The position numbers were made by a program, and so were the translations under genes. Shown piece after piece: positions 6,316-12,954 of a stretch of DNA of 32,118 nt (its first letter is position 1; the number at the start of each line of letters is the position of its first letter). Under the pieces are notes generated by a model, which did no database searches, was not told where the DNA came from, and was given only the letters and a program-made list of their open reading frames with translations. The DNA is taken from the IMG/VR virus record IMGVR_UViG_3300046476_000251, positions 1 through 32,118 of that record, one strand, 5' to 3'. The DNA comes from a virus.

Positions 6316-6352
6316 CAATACTACCTCAAAACATCTCTGAAAGGTAGTATTG
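6316..6352. promoter_or_regulatory. Perfect 11-bp inverted repeat upstream of the methyltransferase
   Basis: CAATACTACCT (6316-6326) and AGGTAGTATTG (6342-6352) are perfect inverted copies with a 15-base spacer, between the methyltransferase start and the previous gene's stop. A related but weaker pair (CTACCT 4880-4885, AGGTAG 4921-4926) lies past the other end of the gene. It is a likely operator for a dimeric regulator or an RNA hairpin. Confidence 0.5.
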
Positions 6353-6368
6353 GAGCGCTAATTTTTAG
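6339..6368. repeat. Right copy of imperfect direct repeat flanking the methyltransferase gene
   Basis: Matches 4917-4948 at most positions; see the left copy. It overlaps the right arm of the inverted repeat and the stop of the next upstream gene. Confidence 0.45.
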
Positions 6369-6772
6369 ACCTGCATCATCAGCGAAGCGAACGGATTGAA
6401 CTCGCGGCTGGCGATCGATCGAGCGCGCTGCAACGTCTCTTCGGCCAGAGCTTTGGCGCGCGCGACTTCCGTCTCTTCCTCGCGCTGTTCGCTGCACTTC
6501 GGGAGTCGGCCGTGTGCGTTCCATTTCGGCATTGCCGGCGTCTCGCCTTGACCGAACGAATACAGTTTCGCCGGATGGCCGCGCATCGGCACGATCCAGT
6601 CGGAGGCGTAGATTCGCCCGTCGCGCGCAGCGAGGTTCATGGCCGTGCGCGCTGTCGTTTCTCCGATGCCGAGCGCTTCGGCAATCTGCGCCTTCGTTTT
6701 CGGACCGTGCTCGACGAGCAGCGCGAGGATTCGGCGGTAGGTGGTGCTGCGATCTTTGATTGCGACGGTCAT
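6365..6772 (-). CDS. Winged-helix DNA-binding protein
   Basis: A 135-residue protein. Residues ~10-65 form a typical winged helix: TTYRRILALLVEHGPKTKAQ, then IAEALGIGETTARTAMNLA with the recognition helix, then a wing (DGRIYASDWIVPMRGHPAKL). The C-terminal third is a long charged helix (EEETEVARAKALAEETLQRA). Likely a phage transcriptional regulator or a replication accessory. Its start overlaps the NinB stop (ATGA-type), so it lies in the recombination operon. Confidence 0.75.
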   Translation of the reverse strand: MTVAIKDRSTTYRRILALLVEHGPKTKAQIAEALGIGETTARTAMNLAARDGRIYASDWIVPMRGHPAKLYSFGQGETPAMPKWNAHGRLPKCSEQREEETEVARAKALAEETLQRARSIASREFNPFASLMMQV

Positions 6773-7182
6773 GATTGATATTCCTCGTATCCCTTGCCTG
6801 CGGGCAGGCGAATGTTGTTTGTCGCGCAGTACGCAACAACGTATTCCAAAAGGCTCGTCATGCGCCGGATCGACATTTGAGACGACGCCTCGCGCAGATT
6901 CACGAATTCGTTCTCAATGCCAGGCACGATGTCAGCGCCGCCGCCAGTCGCGACCGTATGCCCGCTGATCATGAGCACCTTCCATTGCGCCGCGCTCAGC
7001 GTGCGGCCGTGAAACTTGGCTTGCTTCGCCAGGTCGGAGAACAGCGCGTGCAGAAGCGCGTTTTGCTGCAATGAGCGGGTCGCGGGCTTGATAACGGCGC
7101 TCCACCCGTCGGGCGCGGTGACGACGGCGCGGGCGGCTTGTGCGCGCGTGCGATCGTTGATGATGACGGCGCATTCATCCAT
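6769..7182 (-). CDS. ninB: NinB-family recombination protein
   Basis: A 137-residue protein matching lambda NinB (Orf): SLQQNALLHALFSDLAKQAKF, GRTLSAAQWKVLMISGHTVA, and REASSQMSIRRMTSLLEYVV near the C-terminus. NinB proteins bind single-stranded DNA and SSB and can replace the RecFOR mediator functions during phage recombination. Neighbours encode a VRR-NUC nuclease (overlapping by 8 bases), and ERF and SSB lie further upstream, forming a coherent recombination set. Length and motifs are normal for the family. Confidence 0.9.
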   Translation of the reverse strand: MDECAVIINDRTRAQAARAVVTAPDGWSAVIKPATRSLQQNALLHALFSDLAKQAKFHGRTLSAAQWKVLMISGHTVATGGGADIVPGIENEFVNLREASSQMSIRRMTSLLEYVVAYCATNNIRLPAGKGYEEYQS

Positions 7183-7570
7183 ACGTGCGGTGCTCCCCGA
7201 GGTTCAGGTAGCCGATCAATTCCTCGCGCGCTTCGTCAAAGCCGCGGCACACGGCGACGTAATACCCTTCGGCGCGCAGCTCGCGGATCATGTCTTTTTG
7301 CGACTCGCTCAGTGCGCCGCCTTTGGTGCGCTTCAGTTCGATATACATGCCGCAGTAGATGCCGCATGCCTTGCCGATGATGATGTCGGGAATGCCAGCG
7401 GCGACGCCTTCCTTTTTCAGCCGAACCGCGGTGCGCAACGATCGCTTCCCGCCATTCGGCACATGGAAGGCGATCAACTTCGGGAATGCGGCGCGAACCC
7501 ACTTGAAGAACATCATCTGTTCCGTCGATTCGCTCGGAACGTGCTCGACGCCGTTTTTCGGTTCCTTCAC
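7175..7570 (-). CDS. VRR-NUC domain nuclease
   Basis: A 131-residue protein with the VRR-NUC/PD-(D/E)XK layout: FHVPNGGKRS, a GVAAGIPDIII segment with the catalytic Asp, then MYIELKRTKGGALSESQKD with the E-x-K pair, followed by VAVCRGFDEAREELIGYL. Stand-alone phage VRR-NUC proteins are predicted structure-specific DNA nucleases, probably resolving branched replication or recombination intermediates before packaging. The start overlaps the previous gene's stop, and the gene overlaps ninB. Confidence 0.88.
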   Translation of the reverse strand: MKEPKNGVEHVPSESTEQMMFFKWVRAAFPKLIAFHVPNGGKRSLRTAVRLKKEGVAAGIPDIIIGKACGIYCGMYIELKRTKGGALSESQKDMIRELRAEGYYVAVCRGFDEAREELIGYLNLGEHRTYG

Positions 7571-7752
7571 AGTTTCCTGTCACTCCTGATATACGCGTTC
7601 AGTTCCTTTCGGGCTATCTGCGCGGCCTTCTCGCCGTGCTCTTGCCTCACCTTCTCGACGAGCGCGCCGGCCTTTGCGTAATAGCCTTGGCGCCCGTCTT
7701 TTGCGGCGTCGCGGAAGCGTTGCCATGCCTCCGCGCGGTGTTGCTCGGTCAT
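7567..7752 (-). CDS. Small charged hypothetical protein (61 aa)
   Basis: A 61-residue, almost wholly helical protein (AEAWQRFRDAAKDGRQGYYA, then VEKVRQEHGEKAAQIARKEL). It overlaps both neighbours by four bases, so it is part of the same translationally coupled operon. No family assigned. It could be an accessory to the VRR-NUC protein encoded immediately after it, based only on position. Confidence 0.7.
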   Translation of the reverse strand: MTEQHRAEAWQRFRDAAKDGRQGYYAKAGALVEKVRQEHGEKAAQIARKELNAYIRSDRKL

Positions 7753-8135
7753 GCGTTCGCGAACGTCCGGACCGTCACCATCTTTTGCTCTTCCGTCACG
7801 GTGACGCTATAAGCGTCGTCCATCCAGTCCATCTCCATCGGCTCGCCGTGCTTGCCGCCGCCGTAGAAGTAGGTCCAGCCGACCCACGAGCCATCAGGCG
7901 CTTTCGCTGCGACCGCATCCGATTCGTAGTGCCGCGAGTACTCGCAGCGCAGCCCGGTTTCCTCGCCGCTGCCGCGAACTTCCTCTTTCGCGTCCTGAAA
8001 GTTGCCGTCGTCGTTCTCTTCGGCTTCGTCGTAGAGCTCGTCTACGTTTTCAGCCGTCACGTCCGGCGCGGGCTGCTTCTGGAATTGGGCGAGGCGCACC
8101 AAAATCATGTGCTTGATTTTTTGTACGGGTGTCAT
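7749..8135 (-). CDS. Acidic hypothetical protein (128 aa)
   Basis: The ATG at 8135 is chosen because AGGA lies well placed upstream; the longer frame reaching 8381 would run through the 37-aa ORF and part of the ACP gene. Residues ~25-60 are strongly acidic (ENVDELYDEAEENDDGNFQD). The C-terminal half looks beta-rich with aromatic residues (GSWVGWTYFYGGGKHGEP, DDAYSVTVTEEQKMVTVRTF). Unrecognised. Acidic phage early proteins can be DNA mimics, but nothing specific supports that here. Confidence 0.65.
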   Translation of the reverse strand: MTPVQKIKHMILVRLAQFQKQPAPDVTAENVDELYDEAEENDDGNFQDAKEEVRGSGEETGLRCEYSRHYESDAVAAKAPDGSWVGWTYFYGGGKHGEPMEMDWMDDAYSVTVTEEQKMVTVRTFANA

Positions 8136-8163
8136 GGCTGTTCCTGTTGTGATTGGGTTTGCG

Positions 8164-8277
8164 TCAGCACCAAATGACGCTAGAGAGCGAAACGCTTCTA
8201 CGGAAGAACCATGCGCCGCCATCGACGCGGGAATATTCCGAGTAGGCCGACAGGTGCGGAACGATGACGGTGTGCAT
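8164..8277 (-). CDS. Small hypothetical ORF (37 aa)
   Basis: A 37-codon ORF in the gap between the ACP gene and the acidic protein (starts MHTVIVPHLSAYSEYSR, continues VDGGAWFFRRSV). Its composition looks protein-like, but the ribosome binding site is weak, so it is tentative. Confidence 0.4.
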   Translation of the reverse strand: MHTVIVPHLSAYSEYSRVDGGAWFFRRSVSLSSVIWC

Positions 8278-8289
8278 GGTGGTTCTCGG

Positions 8290-8544
8290 TTATTTGATGC
8301 GGGTTTTGACGTAATCGACTGCCTGCTGAACCGTTCCGATCTTGTCGGCGTCCTCGTCGCTAATCTCGATGCCGAACTCATCTTCGATCGCCATCACCAT
8401 TTCGATGAGGTCGAGCGAGTCAAACCCTAGATCGTTGGCGAGGTGGTCGGTCGGCTTGAATTCAAAAACAATCCCGTCCGACGCGATCATCTGGCATTCG
8501 ACGATCTGGTTGACGCGCGCTTCGAGGTTGATTTGCGTAGTCAT
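8290..8544 (-). CDS. Acyl carrier protein
   Basis: An 84-residue acidic protein with the complete ACP signature: [20 protein letters not shown] with the phosphopantetheine-accepting Ser43 of the DSL motif, followed by [19 protein letters not shown] and helix IV (AVDYVKTRI). These features are diagnostic for acyl carrier proteins of the AcpP type. Apo-ACP would be modified by host holo-ACP synthase. No fatty-acid or polyketide gene is nearby; the gene sits between Gp157 and small early genes in a replication/recombination operon. Possible roles are diversion of host lipid synthesis, or a structural/regulatory adaptor; neither can be decided from sequence. Confidence 0.93.
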   Translation of the reverse strand: MTTQINLEARVNQIVECQMIASDGIVFEFKPTDHLANDLGFDSLDLIEMVMAIEDEFGIEISDEDADKIGTVQQAVDYVKTRIK

Positions 8545-8551
8545 TTCACCC

Positions 8552-9046
8552 TCACTTGATGTCGATTCGCTTGCCGCGAACCAGCGAGCATCCCGGCACT
8601 TCGAAGCCGTCTTTGAGCGCTGCGGCGATCAGCTTCTTGTCCGGAGCCGGCGCGGGCGGCAGCGGCTCGGTCTTGTAGCTCGCGGGAATCAGCGATTCGT
8701 CTGCGATTTGCACGCTCGGCGGGTTGAGCGCGATCTTGATCTTGAAAAATGGCGTCTCGATCTTGTCGCGGCCCGCCAGTTCCAGACCGTCGAGCAGGTA
8801 TTTGCGGATGCGCGACGCGCGGTTTTCCATCGCCTTCGCGCGCTCGACCATCGCTTTCGCGTGCTCTTTGATCTGCTCGGCAGTCGCTTCGAGGTTGCGC
8901 GCGACGAATGCCGTGTTCATGCACTTCGTTTCGAGGTCGCCGCTGATCGATTCGAGCGTGTCTGCGAACGTCTGTTCGTCGAGTTCTAGGTCGATCAACT
9001 TTTCGGCTGATTCCCGATATTCGCGGGAGATTTCAAACAGGTTCAT
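8552..9046 (-). CDS. Gp157-family phage protein
   Basis: A 164-residue protein resembling siphophage Gp157 proteins: a long N-terminal coiled-coil ([20 protein letters not shown] ... [20 protein letters not shown]) and a beta-rich C-terminal half ([28 protein letters not shown]). Gp157 homologues occur in phage early replication regions, and one was reported to give Streptococcus thermophilus phage resistance; the molecular role is unsettled. It starts after a strong GGAGAG site, 7 bases before the ACP gene, so the two are probably co-translated. A promoter- and terminator-like leader lies upstream (9076-9149). Confidence 0.82.
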   Translation of the reverse strand: MNLFEISREYRESAEKLIDLELDEQTFADTLESISGDLETKCMNTAFVARNLEATAEQIKEHAKAMVERAKAMENRASRIRKYLLDGLELAGRDKIETPFFKIKIALNPPSVQIADESLIPASYKTEPLPPAPAPDKKLIAAALKDGFEVPGCSLVRGKRIDIK

Positions 9047-9075
9047 TACTCTCTCCAGGGTAGTAGTGTAGGGCC

Positions 9076-9100
9076 AAAAAACGGCGCCTCTAAAGACGCC
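9076..9100 (-). terminator. Terminator or attenuator hairpin upstream of the Gp157 gene
   Basis: GGCGCCTC (9083-9090) pairs with GACGCC (9095-9100) with one mismatch and a small loop. On the minus strand the stem is followed by a run of six T (9081-9076). It lies between a promoter-like sequence (9121-9149) and the Gp157 start, so it could be an attenuator. Confidence 0.45.
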
Positions 9101-9120
9101 TTCGTTCTGACCACGTTGAT

Positions 9121-9149
9121 AGAATACCCGCGAGGTGCGGAACCGTCAA
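9121..9149 (-). promoter_or_regulatory. Putative leftward promoter of the Gp157-ACP segment
   Basis: On the minus strand TTGACG (9149-9144) and TATTCT (9126-9121) are 17 bases apart. The spacer resembles that of the promoter at 16819-16848 (GTTnCGC...TCGCGGG), suggesting a shared operator. Confidence 0.5.
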
Positions 9150-9364
9150 GCGGCTTCGCGCAGTTTTTTCGCGATCAGTTCCTGTCCGACGTTCACCGCG
9201 CGCTCGTCGACGACGGTGCATAGCAGTTCGCTTGCGCGGCGGGCCACATCGAGCGCCAGGTTCACGCTTTGCGCGTTTACGCCGCTCTGCATCGTCTGTT
9301 CGAGCTTATGCACCGCGGCGCGCAAGTGGATCAGGGCTTCGGCTGAGTTCGTTTGTTCGGTCAT
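9146..9364 (-). CDS. Small helical hypothetical protein (72 aa)
   Basis: A 72-residue predicted all-helical protein (NSAEALIHLRAAVHKLEQTM, then LALDVARRASELLCTVVDER). No family recognised. It follows SSB in the operon, and its last codons overlap the -35 region of the downstream promoter. Probably a small early accessory protein. Confidence 0.65.
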   Translation of the reverse strand: MTEQTNSAEALIHLRAAVHKLEQTMQSGVNAQSVNLALDVARRASELLCTVVDERAVNVGQELIAKKLREAA

Positions 9365-9380
9365 TGTTGGTTTGGGTGAT

Positions 9381-9399
9381 GCCCGGCGCGGGGCCGGGC
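9381..9399. repeat. Intergenic GC-rich hairpin, copy 1
   Basis: GCCCGGC (9381-9387) and GCCGGGC (9393-9399) form a perfect 7-bp stem in the gap between SSB and the 72-aa gene. It resembles the hairpins at 10335-10354 and 10754-10773. Confidence 0.5.
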
Positions 9400-9414
9400 G
9401 ATTGAATGTCAGTT

Positions 9415-9870
9415 CTAGAATGGAATTTCGTCGTCCATGTCGTCGAAGCCGCCGCCGCTCGGCTGCTGCGGCTTCTGATTCGTGCGCTGCTGGCGCGGCG
9501 CTCCGGTCGACGGGTTGCGCGGGGCGTTCTCGTTGTCCGCTCGCGATCCGAGCATCTTGAACGTGTCGACGCGCAGCTCGGTCACGTACTTTTGCGTGCC
9601 GTCTTTCGCCTCATACGAGCGCGTCTGCATCTTGCCTTCGACGAGCACTTGCGCGCCCTTCTTCAGATATTCGCCTGCGATTTCGGCTTGGCGCTTGAAG
9701 CACGCGCAACGGAACCATTCGGTTTTCTCTTTTCGCTCGCCGCTCGTGTCTTTCCACGTCTCGGTGACGGCGACGCTGAAGCTCGCGACCGCATCGCCGT
9801 TGCTCAAGTAGCGCACTTCCGGGTCTTGCCCCAGGTTGCCCGCGATAATTACTTTCTGGTAACTAGCCAT
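9415..9870 (-). CDS. ssb: Single-stranded DNA-binding protein
   Basis: A 151-residue SSB: the OB-fold starts [20 protein letters not shown], continues [35 protein letters not shown] and [20 protein letters not shown], then a glutamine/proline-rich linker and the acidic tip DDEIPF that recruits partner proteins. The tip shows this is a fully functional bacterial-type SSB. It would coat ssDNA during phage replication and cooperate with ERF and NinB. The start is well defined by the conserved N-terminus. Confidence 0.95.
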   Translation of the reverse strand: MASYQKVIIAGNLGQDPEVRYLSNGDAVASFSVAVTETWKDTSGERKEKTEWFRCACFKRQAEIAGEYLKKGAQVLVEGKMQTRSYEAKDGTQKYVTELRVDTFKMLGSRADNENAPRNPSTGAPRQQRTNQKPQQPSGGGFDDMDDEIPF

Positions 9871-9888
9871 ATCATTCCTCTCTTCTGC

Positions 9889-10086
9889 TTAGGCGCGCGC
9901 TTGGCGCGGGTTACGTGCGATCGGCACATTGTCGATCCAGACCGTCACTTTCTGCCCGGTCATATGCGCGAGCATTTCCGCGAATGATGAGCAGGCGTTT
10001 TGCACAAGTGCGGGCGTCGATTCTTTTGCCAGTGCCAGCGCGTCGAGGTCGCGCCGCGCGGCTTGGCGGATTGGGTGGTTAAGCAT
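9889..10086 (-). CDS. Small hypothetical protein upstream of SSB (65 aa)
   Basis: The ATG at 10086 overlaps the previous gene's stop by eight bases and is preferred over the GTG/ATG starts inside that gene. The 65-residue product is helical with a beta end (VQNACSSFAEMLAHMTGQKV, then TVWIDNVPIA). No known family. Position between a conserved phage protein and SSB suggests an early accessory function. Confidence 0.6.
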   Translation of the reverse strand: MLNHPIRQAARRDLDALALAKESTPALVQNACSSFAEMLAHMTGQKVTVWIDNVPIARNPRQARA

Positions 10087-10315
10087 CGCGGGCGCGGAGC
10101 ATTTCATCTGCGATGAAGTACGCGCCTTCGGTCGCTGATCCGACGGCTCGCGCTGTCATGCTCCCATCGCTTTCTACCGTTGCCGCTACGATGGCCTGCA
10201 TCGCCTTCGCCGCAAAGTAGTCGCGGAGCGTCATGCCTTCGCCGACTTCCATTGAGTTGTCCCACTGCTTGATTGCAGCCGGGAATGCCGGCCCGCCGTT
10301 GTTCTTTGTGCTCAT
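10079..10315 (-). CDS. Conserved phage protein of the GGPAFP...GMTLRDYFA type (78 aa)
   Basis: A 78-residue protein with the recurrent phage pattern NGGPAFPAA ... GEGMTLRDYFAAKAMQA and a C-terminal AYFIADEMLRAR helix. This architecture is common among small early proteins of temperate phages of Proteobacteria, but no function is known to me. It overlaps the following gene. Confidence 0.75.
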   Translation of the reverse strand: MSTKNNGGPAFPAAIKQWDNSMEVGEGMTLRDYFAAKAMQAIVAATVESDGSMTARAVGSATEGAYFIADEMLRARDA

Positions 10316-10334
10316 TCATCCCTCTCTTCGCTAT

Positions 10335-10354
10335 CCGGCGCGCGAGGGCGCCGG
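10335..10354. repeat. Intergenic GC-rich hairpin, copy 2
   Basis: CCGGCGC (10335-10341) and GCGCCGG (10348-10354) form a perfect 7-bp stem with a 6-base loop, followed by GTGTGATT. The same stem and flank recur at 10754-10773. Confidence 0.55.
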
Positions 10355-10363
10355 GTGTGATTG

Positions 10364-10735
10364 TTAGAACGGCGAGTCAACGTCGATGATGTCGTCGCCA
10401 GACGGCCCTGCGATTGCAGCAACGCGCGACTCGTCTACCAAGCGCGCTTCGCCGTCGATTTCGGTCGGGCGCGGCTTGCACTTTTCGCGGTACTCGCTAT
10501 TCGTCATGTGAAGCGCGAACTTGCTTGCGTCAACACGCTTGAGCTCGATTTCTGTGTTGCCCGCCTCGCGAACCCAATCGATGCTTTTCATCGACTCGGG
10601 CGGCGTATGCGGGTAGCACGATGCAGACGTGATCGGCGTCGAGTCCATCAGCATCGCGTATGCGCGCATCGCGATTTCGCGGTCATCAAACGCAAGTTTC
10701 GTGTAACCGATGGTGATGATGTATTTTTGGTTCAT
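10364..10735 (-). CDS. Hypothetical early protein (123 aa)
   Basis: The second ATG (10735) is chosen because GGAGAAG lies about 6-8 bases upstream of it, too close to the first ATG (10741). The protein begins MNQKYIITIGYTKLAFDDRE, with an alternating strand/helix pattern, and ends with an acidic tail (DDIIDVDSPF) resembling SSB-type or partner-binding tips. The tail, and the position between ERF and SSB, suggest a role in the recombination complex, but this is inference. Confidence 0.6.
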   Translation of the reverse strand: MNQKYIITIGYTKLAFDDREIAMRAYAMLMDSTPITSASCYPHTPPESMKSIDWVREAGNTEIELKRVDASKFALHMTNSEYREKCKPRPTEIDGEARLVDESRVAAIAGPSGDDIIDVDSPF

Positions 10736-10753
10736 GGTCATCTTCTCCGTATG

Positions 10754-10773
10754 CCGGCGCGCTCTGGCGCCGG
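10754..10773. repeat. Intergenic GC-rich hairpin, copy 3
   Basis: CCGGCGC (10754-10760) and GCGCCGG (10767-10773), with a 6-base loop, are followed by GTGTGTGATT. It is nearly identical to the copy at 10335-10354 and likewise directly follows an upstream stop codon. Confidence 0.55.
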
Positions 10774-10781
10774 GTGTGTGA

Positions 10782-11438
10782 TTACGCTGCGGCTTCGGCC
10801 GGCTCTTGCTTCGTGTGCGCGTCGATGACTTCCTGCTTTGCGAGCTTGAATTGCTCGTAAGCGTCGGCGTCGTTCAGTTCGCTCGCATGCTTGCGCGCGG
10901 CATCGAACGCGGCTTTGAGCGCTTCGCCAGTCTTTGCGCCCCTGATCGCGGCGACGTGGCGCTTGACGTCGGCGGGCTTCATGGCTTGCGCGGCGACTTG
11001 GTGCGTGTGCGCATCGGCGTCATTGTCGCCTTCGGTCGGGATGCAGAAGGCTTGCATCGCGGCGTATTTGAACGCGGCGCTCGCGGCCTTGTTCGTCGCC
11101 TTGTCGCCCGAATCCATCGCCTCGCCGTACATCACGCACTTGTGCGAGCTGCCGTCGTCGGCGCATACGAACGTGAATTCGACCTTCACCGTCACCGAGA
11201 ACAGGACGCCGCCGTTATTGCTCTTGCGCTCGGTCACGACGCGCTCAAGCTGGTTCGGCAACATCATCAGGCGGTGCTCCGCGAGGATCGACGAAAGCGC
11301 GTTGTAAACGTCGTCAATCCCACGAAAAGCATACTTCTGCTGCACGTTCTGGCGATCCTTGGCGATGCCTTCCTTCGACATTACGGACATCACAGCGGCT
11401 ATTGCGGCGTACACCTTCGGGGCTTGATTCGTTTCCAT
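10782..11438 (-). CDS. erf: ERF-family single-strand annealing recombinase
   Basis: A 218-residue protein with ERF hallmarks: VYAAIAAVMSVMSKEGIAKD, YAFRGIDDVYNALSSILAEH, and the signature MDSGDKATNKAASAAFKYAA followed by MQAFCIPTEGD. ERF proteins form rings on ssDNA and anneal complementary strands; in phages they circularise or repair genomes and promote mosaic exchange. The C-terminal ~60 residues are a variable helical tail. A CGGAGAG site precedes the ATG. SSB follows in the operon. Confidence 0.93.
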   Translation of the reverse strand: METNQAPKVYAAIAAVMSVMSKEGIAKDRQNVQQKYAFRGIDDVYNALSSILAEHRLMMLPNQLERVVTERKSNNGGVLFSVTVKVEFTFVCADDGSSHKCVMYGEAMDSGDKATNKAASAAFKYAAMQAFCIPTEGDNDADAHTHQVAAQAMKPADVKRHVAAIRGAKTGEALKAAFDAARKHASELNDADAYEQFKLAKQEVIDAHTKQEPAEAAA

Positions 11439-11523
11439 TTTCGTTCTCTCCGTGGATTTTTAGATACTGCTGTTCCTGCTCTTCAAGGTATTGCTGCGCT
11501 TCGCGGTCGTCGTCGTCGCTCAT
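11314..11523 (-). CDS. Possible small ORF overlapping the ERF start (69 aa)
   Basis: The ATG at 11523 overlaps the stop of the 29-aa micro-ORF (ATGA). The first ~35 residues (MSDDDDREAQQYLEEQEQQY and on) look like a real acidic helical peptide; the rest is read out of frame over the ERF start. The coupling supports translation initiation; the long overlap makes the full-length product doubtful. It may act mainly to couple translation into ERF. Confidence 0.4.
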   Translation of the reverse strand: MSDDDDREAQQYLEEQEQQYLKIHGENENGNESSPEGVRRNSRCDVRNVEGRHRQGSPERAAEVCFSWD

Positions 11524-11609
11524 ATCGGGTTTAGTCCGTAGGCGGCACAGTAGGCGAGGAACATTCCAAAGACGATCGCGATCGTCCAATCGAACATTCG
11601 CGTGCTCAT
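11520..11609 (-). CDS. Single-span membrane micro-protein (29 aa)
   Basis: A 29-codon ORF (DWTIAIVFGMFLAYCAAYG is the hydrophobic core) is tied to both neighbours by ATGA overlaps. One transmembrane helix is predicted. It resembles in design the 23-aa protein at 4077-4148. Function unknown. Confidence 0.45.
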   Translation of the reverse strand: MSTRMFDWTIAIVFGMFLAYCAAYGLNPI

Positions 11610-11833
11610 GACAGCACCTTGGTCAGAAGCGTCGACATGCGTTCGAGGATGAGGATTTGGCGCTCAATTTCGATTGCGCGGGCTTGCTGCTGCGCGAGAT
11701 AGACTCGGCTTGAGCGGGCGTCTCCGCCGTCCTGCTTTATCAGCATTTCGGCGACTTCGACGCCGCTGCGGGCGCTGAATCGAGCTGCTTCGATGAGTTC
11801 TTTGAACTGCGCGGGAGATTTGGTCTGGCTCAT
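11606..11833 (-). CDS. Small helical hypothetical protein (75 aa)
   Basis: The ATG at 11833 is supported by AAGGA upstream, rather than the longer frame to 11890. The protein is helical throughout (AQFKELIEAARFSARSGVEV, then a coiled-coil-like RAIEIERQILILERMSTLL). It is the first gene downstream of the promoter at 11879-11906 and heads the ERF-SSB segment. Unrecognised. Confidence 0.65.
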   Translation of the reverse strand: MSQTKSPAQFKELIEAARFSARSGVEVAEMLIKQDGGDARSSRVYLAQQQARAIEIERQILILERMSTLLTKVLS

Positions 11834-11878
11834 GATCGTGTTTCCTTTCGCTGGTGGTTGTGTGCTGCGTTGGTGTGA

Positions 11879-11906
11879 ATCATATCTCATCGGTGGGTAG
11901 TGTCAA
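11879..11906 (-). promoter_or_regulatory. Strong leftward sigma70 promoter of the ERF-SSB segment
   Basis: On the minus strand TTGACA (11906-11901) and TATGAT (11884-11879) are 16 bases apart, directly before the 75-aa gene. Confidence 0.6.
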
Positions 11907-11932
11907 GCGTTTTCTCTCCCAAAGAGATGAAA

Positions 11933-12430
11933 TTAGCTCGGCACAAACCCTAGCTCGGCGAAACGAGCCTGAAGCGCTTGGTGTGCGCGAACTTCGAGAG
12001 CGTGAACGGCGCGCGCGACTTTCGTTCCTAGGCGCGATGCGCTCGCTTGCGAGACGCCGCAATCCTTCGCTATCTGCACGGTCGTCGGCATGTACGCTTC
12101 GCCGAACGTGAATTCGCGTTCGATGATGGCCTCTAGGAGCGCCGAATTCGCGTGCAGGTGGCTCAGGTGGAACTTGAGCAGCGCGAGGGCTTGAGCGTGC
12201 TTCTGATCGGCGTCGTCGGCCTTCTGCGCGCTCCAGCGGCGCCCCTCGTACTTGCGCAGCGTGCCAGGGTCGCGGTGATAGCGCGCGATGACTGCGGCGC
12301 GCTCGACGGCGCTCAGCGTCGAGTCGATGGCTTGCATCGCCCATGCTGCGTCTGTGATGCGGTCCGTCCAGTCTTTCTTTTCGGTGACCGTGCTGCGCGC
12401 GACGGACTCGGAGTAACCCGGAACCTTCAC
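11933..12430 (-). CDS. Helix-turn-helix regulator, sigma-region-4-like
   Basis: The C-terminal part TTVQIAKDCGVSQASASRLG followed by a basic amphipathic helix is a clear helix-turn-helix of the sigma-factor region 4 type; the preceding AIDSTLSAVERAAVIARYHR resembles the helical body of phage antitermination/late-activator proteins. GTG at 12430 is chosen because it starts 8 bases after the upstream stop; an ATG at 12538 in the same frame would overlap the upstream gene by 100 bases. As the last gene before the ERF promoter it could be the late-gene activator or antiterminator, but that is inferred from fold and place only. Confidence 0.65.
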   Translation of the reverse strand: MKVPGYSESVARSTVTEKKDWTDRITDAAWAMQAIDSTLSAVERAAVIARYHRDPGTLRKYEGRRWSAQKADDADQKHAQALALLKFHLSHLHANSALLEAIIEREFTFGEAYMPTTVQIAKDCGVSQASASRLGTKVARAVHALEVRAHQALQARFAELGFVPS

Positions 12431-12438
12431 CGCGGAGG

Positions 12439-12666
12439 CTAGCGCGAGCGTTTCGAAAACGCTTTCGAGCGCTCGATGTACGCTTGTAAAGACCGCCACT
12501 CGCTGCACCGCTCCCGCATTGGTCTGTTCCGCGCGCATATGTCGTCACCAAGAAAATTGTATTTGCCGATCGACCATGCGCATTGTTTGCAGGTCGGGTT
12601 GCGCTGTTCGCGCTCAATCAAAATCTCGACTGGATCACGCGTTTCTCCGCGCCGCTGCCACGTCAT
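12439..12666 (-). CDS. Cysteine-rich small protein (75 aa)
   Basis: A 75-residue protein containing a CKQC pair and two further cysteines (DDICARNRP, RERCSEW) that could bind a metal ion, with a basic C-terminus (SKAFSKRSR). The ATG at 12666 overlaps the upstream stop (ATGA). It resembles small zinc-ribbon-like proteins found beside phage replication genes; no precise family. Confidence 0.65.
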   Translation of the reverse strand: MTWQRRGETRDPVEILIEREQRNPTCKQCAWSIGKYNFLGDDICARNRPMRERCSEWRSLQAYIERSKAFSKRSR

Positions 12667-12947
12667 GCGAACAAATCCGGCGCGCTCGCAACGAGCTTGC
12701 ATGTGCGCCGCGTAATCGGGTCTTTGATCCGTGCGCCCGGCTCGATCACGGTGCCAGTCGCGAGCAGTTCATTCACGCGCCCCGTCACCGACTGGATCGG
12801 CAGACGCAGCGCGCGGGATATGGCGTTGCGCGTGACGCCGGCCGGGTAGATCGTCCGCAAGAAGCGCTCGACGGCGATGCGCTGGCGGTCGGCTTTTCCT
12901 TCGGCGCGGTGCTCGTCGAGTGCTTCTATGCTGGTCGATGCGGTCAT
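12663..12947 (-). CDS. Small winged-helix DNA-binding protein (94 aa)
   Basis: Residues ~25-75 form a winged-helix: VERFLRTIYPAGVTRNAISR, ALRLPIQSVTGRVNELLATG (recognition helix) and TVIEPGARIKDPITRR (wing). Such mini-winged-helix proteins in phage replication regions may help load or regulate. It follows the DUF6475 gene by 7 bases. Confidence 0.7.
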   Translation of the reverse strand: MTASTSIEALDEHRAEGKADRQRIAVERFLRTIYPAGVTRNAISRALRLPIQSVTGRVNELLATGTVIEPGARIKDPITRRTCKLVASAPDLFA

Positions 12948-12954
12948 TTCTGGC

